DNA of 23,402 nucleotides. It comes from Pelagophyceae sp. CCMP2097 (Eukaryota; Sar; Pelagophyceae). The stretch covers positions 1 through 23,402 of the forward strand of contig MU657786.1 of the NCBI GenBank assembly GCA_026770575.1. Reading direction: 5' to 3'. The notes beneath the pieces are model-generated. The model had not been told where the DNA came from, did no database searches, and worked only from the letters and a program-made list of their open reading frames with translations. Below, one piece after another: positions 1 through 7,526 of this stretch. Position 1 is the first letter of the stretch. Every line of letters begins with the position of its first letter. The translations under genes were made by a program, and so were the position numbers.

Positions 1-461
1 GAGCGAAAGTGCCGCCGCGCCGCCTTGTTATCGACCCGAGAGGGAAAAGCATACAAAAACGCCGACGCTCAAACCTCGGCCGGCGGGCCCACAGCCGGGC
101 GCGGGTGTCGGAAGCGACGGGCCCACGAAGCCACGGGCGGCGGCGGCGCCGCGACGCGGCTGGCGGGACCACCATTCTTTACGCGCGCAGCGACGCGCTC
201 CACGACGCGGCCCCGTCGATAAATTGAGCCGAACTTCGAGACAGCGCACCGGAAGGCGGCGGGGGCGCCTCGCCGCCGGAGCTGCGCGCGGCGGCGACGC
301 CGCGGGCACCAAACGAGCCAACCACTTTTACAGTAAGCGGCGTCCCGCGCAAGCGACCCCGGCTGTGCCTTTTGTTCCAACTTCGCCGCGCGGCGCGGGT
401 ATCAGCGCGGGCGCCGGCATCGGCGCGGGCATCGGCGCGGGCGGCATTCGACCATATGCAT

Positions 462-801
462 CAGTCCATATCAAATCAGCCTCCAATGACGTTAATTTTT
501 TTAGGTCCGTTCTGGTTTTCTCGTGAGATTTTATTGAGTTTTTATTGTTTTTCAATCAAGTCCAAGTTATCGACCCAAAGGGCAATGTATTTTAGCGATG
601 TCCTATCAACCCTATCGACCGGAAAGTGTAGGAGACCTAGCTCGAGAGAGAGGTTTTACGACGGTCACATGGGGGGGCGCCCCCCCATGTCATCGTCGAA
701 AAACCTCCCTCAAGCTAGGCCTCCTACAGTTTCCGGTCGATAGGTTTTTGGCAGGATGTTCGCCCAAAAATCGCCAAAAACGGCTGATCTAATTTGGACT
801 G
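462..801. mobile_element. 340-bp non-autonomous TIR element (MITE-like), 4-bp GCAT target duplication
   Basis: The ends are 19-bp imperfect terminal inverted repeats: CAGTCCATATCAAATCAGC at 462-480 and the complement of the same pattern at 783-801 (16 of 19 positions pair). GCAT flanks both sides (458-461 and 802-805). The other copy of the host repeat, near 22610-22625, reads straight through this point without the 340 bp, which is direct evidence for insertion. No transposase is encoded. The TIRs do not let me assign a superfamily with confidence. Confidence 0.85.
611..744. repeat. 134-bp near-perfect hairpin inside the 340-bp element
   Basis: Arms 611-677 and 680-744 are complementary over about 65 bp with few mismatches and small indels. 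They meet at a run of seven G followed by CG and seven C (671-686). The outer ends are CCTATCGACCGGAAA and its complement. Transcription from either strand would give a long double-stranded RNA hairpin. Confidence 0.85.
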
Positions 802-1185
802 GCATGGCATCCGACCTCTCATCGCGTGAGTGACTCGCTGAACTCGTTTAAAATCCGAGCAGAACTCAGTTTTAAATAGGCCTATTTAAAGGCTCGGAGA
901 GAAAGGCATTTTAAGTAAGGGCTCTTATAATCTAGATAAATCCCCCATTCTCAGCTTTAAAGGCCGCTTAAAGCTTTAAAATTTAGATAACTTTCAGCTT
1001 AATGTCTGTTAATATTCCGACCGATTTTCACGAATCACGACTCCAGGAATTACACGCAATTCGCGGAAACTTTGGTGAAAGCCGAAACTTGAAGTATTAT
1101 CCGTTACCGAAATTTGTAGAACCAGAAGGTCGAAACTTGAAAAAACTGTGTAGCAGAACCCGAAAACAGGAAGCAAGCAAGGAAC

Positions 1186-1882
1186 ATGTCCGACGCGGAG
1201 TCGAACCGGCCGGCGGCGAACGTGTGCCCCCCTCCCAAGGTGCATGCGTCTCGCCGCGTCGGTGCTTTGCGCGTCGTGGTTCAAGCCGTCTCGTCAGGCC
1301 GCGAAGAAACAAAAGTTCGCCAGGAAGGCCGACAATGCCTCACGTTCCGCGCAGACGGTGCGCCGAGATCCCTTCGACTCCCCACATCGGTGAAACGGCC
1401 TCGCACCCAGCGAAGATATGCGTCGGCGGTCCTCGTTGGTCGACGCCGTTTGGTCTGGCCACCGGGGCGCACGGTGTCGCGCGCGTCGACGCCACCGACA
1501 CCTTTGCGTTCGACGCCACGCCGCGCGACGCCGCGTCGCCCGACACCGCGCCGTAGCGCCAAACGCCCGGAACCGCGAACAAAACGTTCGCCGTGACGCG
1601 GACCGTCACTGAGGGCGGGCCGGCGACCGAAAAAGACCCGGCGCCCGCGGGCGACGCCACGTCCGACGCGAAGACGCCTGGCGCCAAGACGCACGACGCC
1701 CCAACACCCGACGAACACGCCAAAGCGACGCCCGCCAAGGCGCCCGCCAAGGCGCCGGCCGCCACCCTACATGGGCCATCGGGCCACCCGCATCGCCACC
1801 CCGCCGATGCGGCCACCTCGAGCGCTGCGGGCACCCGTCCACGCGGCCAAGGATTTCTTCAAACCAACAAAGCGGCCGCGCT

Positions 1883-1947
<65 letters not shown>

Positions 1948-1950
1948 TAA
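1186..1950 (+). pseudogene. Degenerate gene-like stretch ending in a poly-Asp tail
   Basis: I do not recognise a family. An ATG at 1186 opens a frame beginning MSDAESNRPAANV. Segments with strong G/C third-position bias then appear in different frames: a Lys/Ala-rich piece at about 1260-1390, a Thr/Ala/Pro/Lys-rich piece at about 1440-1800 crossed by TAG at 1554, and a last piece reading AKDFFKPTKRPRY followed by 21 Asp/Asn codons to TAA at 1948-1950. The basic KRPR followed by an acidic tail would suit a nuclear or chromatin-associated protein, but that is inference. Either undetected introns or frame-breaking mutations explain the frame changes. Low complexity alone could also produce these open frames. 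Confidence 0.3.
1885..1947 (+). repeat. (GAC)n microsatellite
   Basis: Twenty-one trinucleotides, 19 GAC and 2 AAC, immediately precede a TAA. In the in-phase reading they form an Asp tail. Confidence 0.95.
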
Positions 1951-2116
1951 AACGACCGACCAAGATCAATCCTCCGACCGACATCCGCCGAAGCGCATGG
2001 AATGATTTTGCTAAGAACATTCCTGGTATTGCGCGTACGCCACTCGCGGCGTCAGTCCGCCCTCTCCTCTGGGCCCACTCGACCTTTATTGCCATCACCT
2101 CTCCAGTTCTCTCTTG

Positions 2117-2150
2117 CCGGGATATAAATAAAATCCCTCATGCCTCACAC
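2117..2150 (-). repeat. 34-bp motif shared in inverted orientation with 10951-10985
   Basis: CCGGGATATAAATAAAATCC followed by CTCATGCCTCACAC here matches the reverse complement of the stretch just after the broken BTB gene (10951-10985) with few differences. A related half (GAGGCACGAGGG, 2183-2194) lies inverted about 40 bp on, so 2134-2194 can also form a hairpin. It may be the end of a small dispersed element; its limits are unclear. Confidence 0.55.
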
Positions 2151-2201
2151 GTAATTCCTGATTCCATACTGTTGTTTGATATGAGGCACGAGGGTTTTTG
2201 A

Positions 2202-2686
2202 GGACCCGAAGGGCCCTTGCCGTTTGATCAACGTCAGTTTACGGCAAGGGCCCTTCGGGTCCTTTGATTGAAGGATTACCAGGGGCAATTTTGTCTGTCC
2301 GTCTGTCCTTCTGTCCGTCCTTCTGTCCTTCTGTCTGTCCCCGGGTAAGTCCGTGAGGTTCCACCTTTGGGAAGAAAAGGGTAGCAACTCGGCCGATTCA
2401 GCGATTGGTGGTTGATGCGATTGCTAAAATTGGGAGTGGAGGTCGAGCAGGAGCCTCATTGAAATTATCATAGAAGAAGTTTTTGGTCACAGGTTCGAAT
2501 CTGGTCGGCCGCACAAAAAAAATAGCTCAATAAGAAACAAAAAAAAAGATAAAGATAAGGAGGATTTGAAGGTTCGGCGATTAGTTAAATAATTTTAATT
2601 ATTTACGTGGGCATTGCAATGGGATTTGTCTGTATCCTTCGCTCGAAGTCGGGTCCTCCGTGTGCCTCCGGCGCGCTCTTGTAATA
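2202..2686 (+). mobile_element. Hairpin repeat with tRNA-like B box, copy A
   Basis: It begins with a perfect 22-bp stem (2202-2223 with 2241-2262; GGACCCGAAGGGCCCTTGCC at its outer end) and 17-nt loop. A CTGTC-type microsatellite (about 2295-2340), a tRNA-like stretch (about 2390-2512), A-rich runs and a conserved AT-rich tail follow, ending CGGCGCGCTCTTGTAA. Two further copies lie at 22071-22542 and 23288-23402 in the opposite orientation. The shared block and the empty site in the left arm of the large inverted repeat mark it as mobile. The class is uncertain: a tRNA-derived SINE or a hairpin-ended DNA element would both fit part of the structure. No protein is encoded. Confidence 0.7.
2390..2512 (+). 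other. tRNA-like segment with pol III B box
   Basis: GGTTCGAATCT at 2492-2502 matches the T-arm/B-box consensus. CGGCCG occurs at both ends (about 2391 and 2505) as a possible remnant acceptor stem. A candidate A box (CAGCGATTGGTGG, about 2399) is about 93 bp upstream and lacks the usual A14. The T stem has a mismatch and the segment is about 120 nt long, so this is not a functional tRNA gene. The same block is kept in the second copy (B box at 22254-22264, minus strand). Confidence 0.5.
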
Positions 2687-2743
2687 ACTTATATACATTC
2701 ATTTTGGCTTTCGGGCATGGGATTTCCTACGTAGGGGGAACAA

Positions 2744-3141
2744 GGCTGGTAAAAACGTAAATTTGGCCCCCAGGGAACATGTTTGGAACAACGTTTCCAG
2801 GCTATTTCATAACATATCCAAAAACACGTGAATAAAATATGCCACGGCGACTGCATCCGAGGCGGGACGTGCCGATCATCTCGCCGAGGACAACCCGCTC
2901 TACACCTTCCGAGGGTCGTGAGGCGGGCTGCCCTTAACTGCCCTGCGGATTGAATCCTAAATATTATCCCAATTTGAGTTATTCATCTCTCCGAGAGGGC
3001 TCTCCAGAGGCCCAGCCGGCGGCCCCGGTGGTGCCACACGCGGGGGGAACAAGAACACGTGTTTTTCCCCGGTGGTGGGAACAAAACAAACACGTGTTTT
3101 TAGGGATTTGATCAAAACAACGTATTACGATTTTACCAGCC
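2744..3141. mobile_element. ~398-bp element with GGCTGGTAAAA-type TIRs
   Basis: GGCTGGTAAAAACGTAA (2744-2760) is mirrored by its complement with one mismatch at 3125-3141. The first eight bases equal the ends of the element at 3845-4284, suggesting one family. I cannot identify a clear target duplication. The interior holds three AACACGTG motifs and a short coding-like fragment near 2850-2920 (ADHLAEDNPLYTFR) ending in TGA, which may be captured host sequence. Confidence 0.5.
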
Positions 3142-3162
3142 TCGAGGAAGAAAGTTGACAAA

Positions 3163-3842
3163 ATAGACAGCTTCATTTTTTTCAAGCAGCTTTTTCAAGC
3201 TGCTTTAAAGCTGCTTTAAAGTCTGCATTTGCGTGTAAAGCTGCTTGAAAGTATCTACTTTTCAAGCTGCGCTTTTAAAGTAGCAGCTTTAGAACAGCTT
3301 CCAAGCTGCTTTAAAAGCGCGGAAGTGCTTTAAAGCGCGGGAAGAGTTCGTTGGATGAGCGTTGAGCGAACGTTAGATGAGCGTTAACCCGGCGCGGGCG
3401 CCCGGCGCGGGCGCGGCGCGGGCGCGCCGCGCGGGTGCGCCGCGCGGAGGGGGCGGGGCGCGGCCTCTGGCGGGCGGGGCGGCGCCGATTGTGCCCGCGC
3501 CTCCGTCGAGGCGCGGGCCGGTCGCGGGGCCGACGTGCCCCGCCCCGCGCGCCATCTCACCTGGGTGACCGAAGGAAGGCGCCCTTGACGCCGCTTCGCG
3601 CTCACGTTGAAGCGACAAAAGATATGTTGAAAAAGTAGCTTGAAAAGTAGCTTGAAAAAAGTGAACTTGTCTAATTCCATCATCGAGTCTGAAGGATCTG
3701 AGCGCGCTGGGCGCATCGGCGTCAGAAGGAGATGCGCATAGCACAGTCGGCTTGGTTCTTGCTCGTTAAAGCGTTTTTGGCGACGTTATGGAAAGTGCGA
3801 GGTCAGCTTGAAGGTAGCTTGAAAAAAGTAAAGCTGCCTAAC
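3163..3842 (+). repeat. Left arm of ~3-kb foldback structure
   Basis: This arm starts TAGACAGCTTC and is rich in AGCTT/AAGCTGC motifs (3180-3350). It has a very GC-rich core (about 3380-3560) and a unique-looking inner part (about 3660-3800). All three parts recur as reverse complement in 4287-6194, interrupted there by two insertions. No coding sequence is recognisable; open frames here arise from the GC-rich core. Confidence 0.85.
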
Positions 3843-3844
3843 TA

Positions 3845-4284
3845 GGCTGGTAGTTAGTTACCCGGGGTTTTACCGGGAAGGAACGTAATTACTCGGTATT
3901 ACTGATCGTGGCAGTAATATGCAGTAATATCGCCAAAAAAAATGGTTACTGCTCCAAAAAAATCTTCTTTAGGGCGTAAGAGAGCACTCTACGTGCCCTC
4001 TGGGCGACTAGGAGTCTAGCACGCCACTCGGCCGAGCATTTGATTTTTTTTTGTTGGTCGGCGCGAATGTCGGCGATCATGTCGTGCAGGCCCTCGTTTT
4101 CGCCAAAGTCGAGTGGAATTCACAGCCAGTCGTTCAAAAGTTGGGGAGAAGCAAAGTCGTTTTCGCACTTGCCGAGTAATATGGACCGCAGCGCGCCGCG
4201 CGCTGGATTTTTGGCTTGCGGAGTAACGCAATTACCTCGGATTTCTTTACCTCAGAGTAATCAGTAACCGAGTAATTACCAGCC
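3845..4284. mobile_element. 440-bp TIR element at the centre of the foldback structure
   Basis: The ends are GGCTGGTAGTTA (3845) and the complement of GGCTGGTAATTA (to 4284), flanked by TA on both sides (3843-3844, 4285-4286). The interior carries several short GTAATTAC/CGGTAATAC motifs and encodes no transposase. TA flanks would fit a Tc1/mariner-like target, but two bases are weak evidence. It separates the arms of the surrounding palindrome. Confidence 0.65.
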
Positions 4285-4457
4285 TAGCTGTCTAATAGCA
4301 CTTTGTATAACGTCGCCTAAAACGCTTTAACGAGCAAGAACCAAGCCGACTGTGCTATGCGCATCTCCTGCTGACGCCGATGCGCCCAGCGCGCTCAGAT
4401 CCTTCAGACTCGATGATGGAATTAGACAAGGTTCACTTTTTTCAAGCTACTTTTCAA

Positions 4458-4910
4458 CACTGTCGAATTAGATTATCACCGGAAATCTATTAACTATTTT
4501 TGGCTCGTGAAGGCGGCTGGCGCTGCGCCGGCCACTCCCGCGAGACGCCCTGGGCGCGCTTGTTTGGTTTTTCGTCAACTGCCTTATTTTGGCGAGTCTC
4601 TGCGAAAGCTTCTTAATTTAGTAGTTAATCAAGTCCAAACCTTAGGGCCCAAATCAAAAGTCGATGAAGGCGCCAATGAGTTCCCGGCCAATTGAGACAG
4701 ACGCTAGGGGCACTGTACCCGAACGTTATGTCCAAATTGGCCGGCAATTCCTTGCCTCCAAAGTAGGCTACTAAAATTTCGCGGTTTGAGGCGTATCTTC
4801 TTCGCGCGCTGGTCTCCGAGGCGCCAACTAATACGACTGGAGGGGGCGGCAAGAGCGCACGCGCTAAAAAAAGTTATCTTCGGCGATTTCTGTTGTGCAA
4901 ATTCGACAGT
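4458..4910. mobile_element. 453-bp CACTG-terminated element (CACTA/EnSpm-like MITE), CAA target duplication
   Basis: Perfect 12-bp TIRs, CACTGTCGAATT at 4458-4469 and its complement at 4899-4910, are flanked by CAA on both sides (4455-4457, 4911-4913). The left foldback arm (near 3635-3650) has the uninterrupted sequence with one CAA. CACT(A/G) ends with a 3-bp target duplication are the known signature of the CACTA/EnSpm superfamily. No transposase is present, so the element is non-autonomous. Confidence 0.85.
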
Positions 4911-5365
4911 GCAAGCTACTTTTTCAACATATCTTTTGTCGCTTCAACGTGAGCGCGAAGCGGCGTCAAGGGCGCCTTCCTTCGGCCACCCAGGTGAGAT
5001 GGCGCGCGGGACGGGGCACGTCGGCCCCGCGACCGGCCCGCGCCTCGACGGAGCGCGGGCACAATCGGCGCCGCCCCGCCCGCCAGAGGCCGCGCCCTGC
5101 CCCCTCCGCGCGGCGCACCCGCGACACGCGTCCGCGCCGCGCCCGCGCCGCGCCCGCGCCGCGCGCCCGCGCCGGGTTAACGCTCATCTAACGTTCGCTC
5201 AACGCTCATCCAACGAACTCTTCCCGCGCTTTAAAGCATTTCCGCGCTTTAAAAGCAGCTTGAAAGCTGCTTTAAAGCTGCTATGATTCTTACTTTTAAA
5301 GCGCAACTTGAAAAGTAGCTACTTTCAAGCAGCTTTACACGCAAATGCATACTTTAAAGCAGCTT

Positions 5366-6150
5366 GCCTGTTGGTTTTAGCAGCCTCATTGGAGTGCATA
5401 ATTAGAGAGCTTCAGCTCAAAGTGGTACCCTATCGAATTCATATCCTATCGTATCCATCGGACAAGATCAAACTCATATCCTATCGAACTGATCTGCATA
5501 TTTTGGAGACGACGACGTTGTCTTATGGAGGGGTCAAGGATATCGGTCAGTTCTCGTCGGAATGAGGCGCTGAATGGCCCTATCGACGCGCCTTGGTCCC
5601 GCAGGGCCGGCCCTAACTTTGTTTTGCGTTGTGGCTACCCCTTGGGCAGCAGCGACGTGGCATCGGAAGGCGCGTGAGGAGCATGCGTTCGGGCCCTTGC
5701 GGGACCCGCCACGCGCCGGCAACCGGCGGGAACTGCGCGTAGGCGTCCGCAACCAATCCGGCAGCGCCCGGAACCCCGGAACCGGCCGCGACAGCGCATC
5801 GCGGGTGGGGTACGAACTCGAACACAAGTACCCAAAACGCCGATTCCGCTAGAGTCGACGCACCATGCGGAAAATCGACGGGCGTCTGCGCATGGGCTTG
5901 TTGACTGCGCACCATTGATCCCGGGACGGGAGTCGGCTGGGGTGCCTCGGGGTTGCCCTCGGGCCAAAGTAGTACCTAGGTACTACTTTGATTTGGCTCG
6001 CGAGTTTGAGAGTTGTACGAGGTCCGTTGAACGGAGAGATCACTGTAAGCTCTATATATCAACGGGCTTTTAACGGGGTTTTATTTGATAGGGTATCACT
6101 TTCGATAGGGTATCACTTTGAGCTGAAGCTCTCTATTGAAGAAGAAGCTT
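5366..6150. mobile_element. ~785-bp insertion with subterminal inverted repeats
   Basis: The right foldback arm is interrupted here relative to the left arm; AGCTT occurs at both junctions (5361-5365, 6146-6150). A 33-bp inverted repeat lies just inside (5404-5436 and 6102-6134, one mismatch), containing TACCCTATCGA. A GATAGGGTATCACTTT unit is repeated in tandem at about 6087-6118. The interior (5560-5960) is GC-rich with open frames but no recognisable domain. The exact termini and superfamily are uncertain. Confidence 0.65.
5965..5990. repeat. 26-bp perfect palindrome
   Basis: AAAGTAGTACC, centred on CCTAGG, is followed by its exact complement. The full palindrome spans 5965-5990 with no loop. 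Confidence 0.9.
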
Positions 6151-6193
6151 GAAAGCAGCTTTTTAAAAGCTGCTTGAAAAAAGTGAAGCTGTC

Positions 6194-6231
6194 TAGGAAT
6201 TCCTATCCGGATATCAGGATAGGAATTCCTA
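6194..6231. repeat. 15-bp inverted repeat touching the end of the foldback structure
   Basis: TAGGAATTCCTATCC (6194-6208) and its complement (6217-6231) are separated by eight bases. The repeat lies about 95 bp before the preferred ATG of the zinc-finger gene. A related TAGGAATTCCTA occurs as a 10-bp insertion in copy B of the hairpin repeat (near 22457). Confidence 0.8.
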
Positions 6232-6324
6232 ATGGGATTCTTTTCCCTTTGCTCGGCCCTATCGCCCGGAAGTGCGCGCGCGGTCCTGCGCCTTTGGCGC
6301 GGGTTCGGGCGTTTTCGGTATCCG

Positions 6325-7389
6325 ATGAGCGCCTGCGGCGTGTGCACGTTTGAGAACGCGGCGGGCAGTATTGCGTGCGACATGTGCGGCGCCGCGCTCG
6401 CCGCCGCGCCGCCGAGCGCCGCCGCCGAAACCAAGGCGTGCGCGCTCTGTGCGTGCGCCCCCGTAGAGCGCCGCGCTCGAGAGTTCGAGCATCGCCGCGC
6501 CGTCGCCACGTGTCCGGTGGCGAATCGCCACGTGTCCGGTGGCGAATCGCCACGGCGCCCGGTGGCGAATCGCCACGCCGCTAACGCAGGCACTTTCGAG
6601 AACGAACTCGACGTCGCACTCTGCGCCGTCTGCTCCGCCTGGTGGTGCCCGCGCTGCACCGTCTGCAACGGCGCCGAAAACGCAGTCTGCGCCACGTGCC
6701 AGGGCGCGCACGCCGACGCCGCGCAAGAAGGCGACGACGACGACGACGACCCGTGCGACCTGCAGACGCTCGACCCCATGCACTTGGTCGAGCACTTCAA
6801 CGCCCGCGCCGTCGAAAAACTCCTCCGCGCCGCCCCAGCGTCAACGTACGAGAGAGCCGGACCGCACCGTGGATCATCGAGGATGCTGCGTATAGGACGC
6901 GCCGTGAAGAACCCGCTGGCGCGCCGGCTCGTCGACGACATGGTCGCGCGGCCTTTGGAATTCCTCCGCAACGCGCTGGGCCAAAACGCCGACGACGCGC
7001 CGCCGGAGCCGGCGCCGACGGAGCGGGGCGGCGCGCACGGCGCGGCAGCGCACGACGACGCGGCGGCGCACGACGACGCGTCGCCGCTCGCGGAGGCACC
7101 GAGTGCGCCCGGCGACGACGGCTACGACGGAGGCGCCGACGAAGAGGACGACGAGGGCGTCTTGGACGACATAGAGGACGAAGACCGATCCGCCCAGCTC
7201 CTGGAGACTCGCACGGCCTCCGCCGGCGGCTCGAAGATGAAGTGCCTTGTCTGCGACCAAGTCTGCTCCACGTCCAACCTCGCGCGCGAACACTTGTTGG
7301 TACGACACGTCTGGCCCGCGCGCGGCGCAAACGCCCCGATCAGGAAAAGGCTCTACTCCGAGTGCCAAGATGAAAGACCATCGACGTAA
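6325..7389 (+). CDS. Zinc-finger protein: RanBP2-like fingers plus C-terminal C2H2-like finger
   Basis: About 354 aa from the ATG at 6325. An upstream in-frame ATG at 6232 lies beside a repeat hairpin and adds a basic stretch, so I prefer 6325. Residues 4-21 (CGVC...CDMC, with Asn between) resemble a RanBP2-type Cys4 finger, though the usual Trp is missing. A second, better match with Trp (WWCPRCTVCNGAENAVCATC) lies near residues 110-130. RanBP2 fingers typically bind ubiquitin or RNA. An acidic Asp run follows at about 140, then a helical middle, an acidic Ala/Asp-rich linker, and near the end KCLVC...HLLVRH, a C2H2-type spacing. A palindromic 22/23-bp repeat sits inside the gene (6516-6577). 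The strong G/C third position supports coding. The target is unknown, and an unseen intron is possible. Confidence 0.7.
   Translation: MSACGVCTFENAAGSIACDMCGAALAAAPPSAAAETKACALCACAPVERRAREFEHRRAVATCPVANRHVSGGESPRRPVANRHAANAGTFENELDVALCAVCSAWWCPRCTVCNGAENAVCATCQGAHADAAQEGDDDDDDPCDLQTLDPMHLVEHFNARAVEKLLRAAPASTYERAGPHRGSSRMLRIGRAVKNPLARRLVDDMVARPLEFLRNALGQNADDAPPEPAPTERGGAHGAAAHDDAAAHDDASPLAEAPSAPGDDGYDGGADEEDDEGVLDDIEDEDRSAQLLETRTASAGGSKMKCLVCDQVCSTSNLAREHLLVRHVWPARGANAPIRKRLYSECQDERPST
6516..6577 (+). repeat. Three palindromic 22/23-bp repeats inside the zinc-finger gene
   Basis: GGTGGCGAATCGCCACG begins at 6516, 6538 and 6561. Each copy is itself a near-perfect palindrome. Spacings of 22 and 23 bp are not multiples of three, so each copy is read in a different frame, which is unusual for a repeat in coding sequence. 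Confidence 0.9.
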
Positions 7390-7526
7390 ACCGCCCTTCC
7401 TGGGAGCGCCGGGCAAACGAGCTCCCTTCTATTAGCCTGTGCAGCGCGGAACCCTGCAAAGGGGCCGAGGTCGGGCCTTGCACTTGCAATTGGGGCCTTC
7501 TTTGTATTTGGCGAGCGCATTATATT

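Larger units (their letters stand above)
78..1002 (+). repeat. Dispersed ~585-bp repeat, left copy (inverted relative to 21941-23003)
   Basis: Bases 78-461 match the reverse complement of about 22617-23003, and 806-1002 match the reverse complement of 22546-22610 plus 21941-22070. Without its inserted 340-bp element (462-801) this copy is about 585 bp, close to the right copy without its own insert. It encodes nothing I recognise. The inner part is AT-rich; the outer part is GC-rich and carries a short GGCGCGGGCATC-like tandem motif at about 410-445. Bases 1-77 show nothing clear. Confidence 0.8.
4287..6194 (-). repeat. Right arm of ~3-kb foldback structure, with two insertions
   Basis: Reverse-complement match to 3163-3842, ending GAAGCTGTCTA at 6184-6194 opposite the TAGACAGCTTC start of the left arm. 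The match is broken at 4458-4910 and at about 5366-6150, where the left arm is continuous. This gives the order of events: the palindrome formed first, and the two insertions came later. Confidence 0.8.

Noticed and set aside
2295..2340. CRISPR-like short repeats (CTGTC-rich)
   Set aside because: A simple microsatellite without spacers; it recurs as CAGA in the other copy of the element.
2390..2512. Functional tRNA gene
   Set aside because: The B box is good, but the T stem has a mismatch, the A box is weak, no proper anticodon stem can be drawn, and the segment is repeated as part of a larger element.
5308..5565. 85-residue open frame (MKSSYFQAALHANAYF...)
   Set aside because: It lies across the junction of the foldback arm and the ~785-bp insert; a similar peptide appears on the opposite strand because of the inverted repeat.
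6232..6324. Upstream start of the zinc-finger gene at 6232
   Set aside because: The ATG abuts the hairpin end of the repeat region, and the added 31 residues look like shadow translation; the finger begins right after the ATG at 6325.
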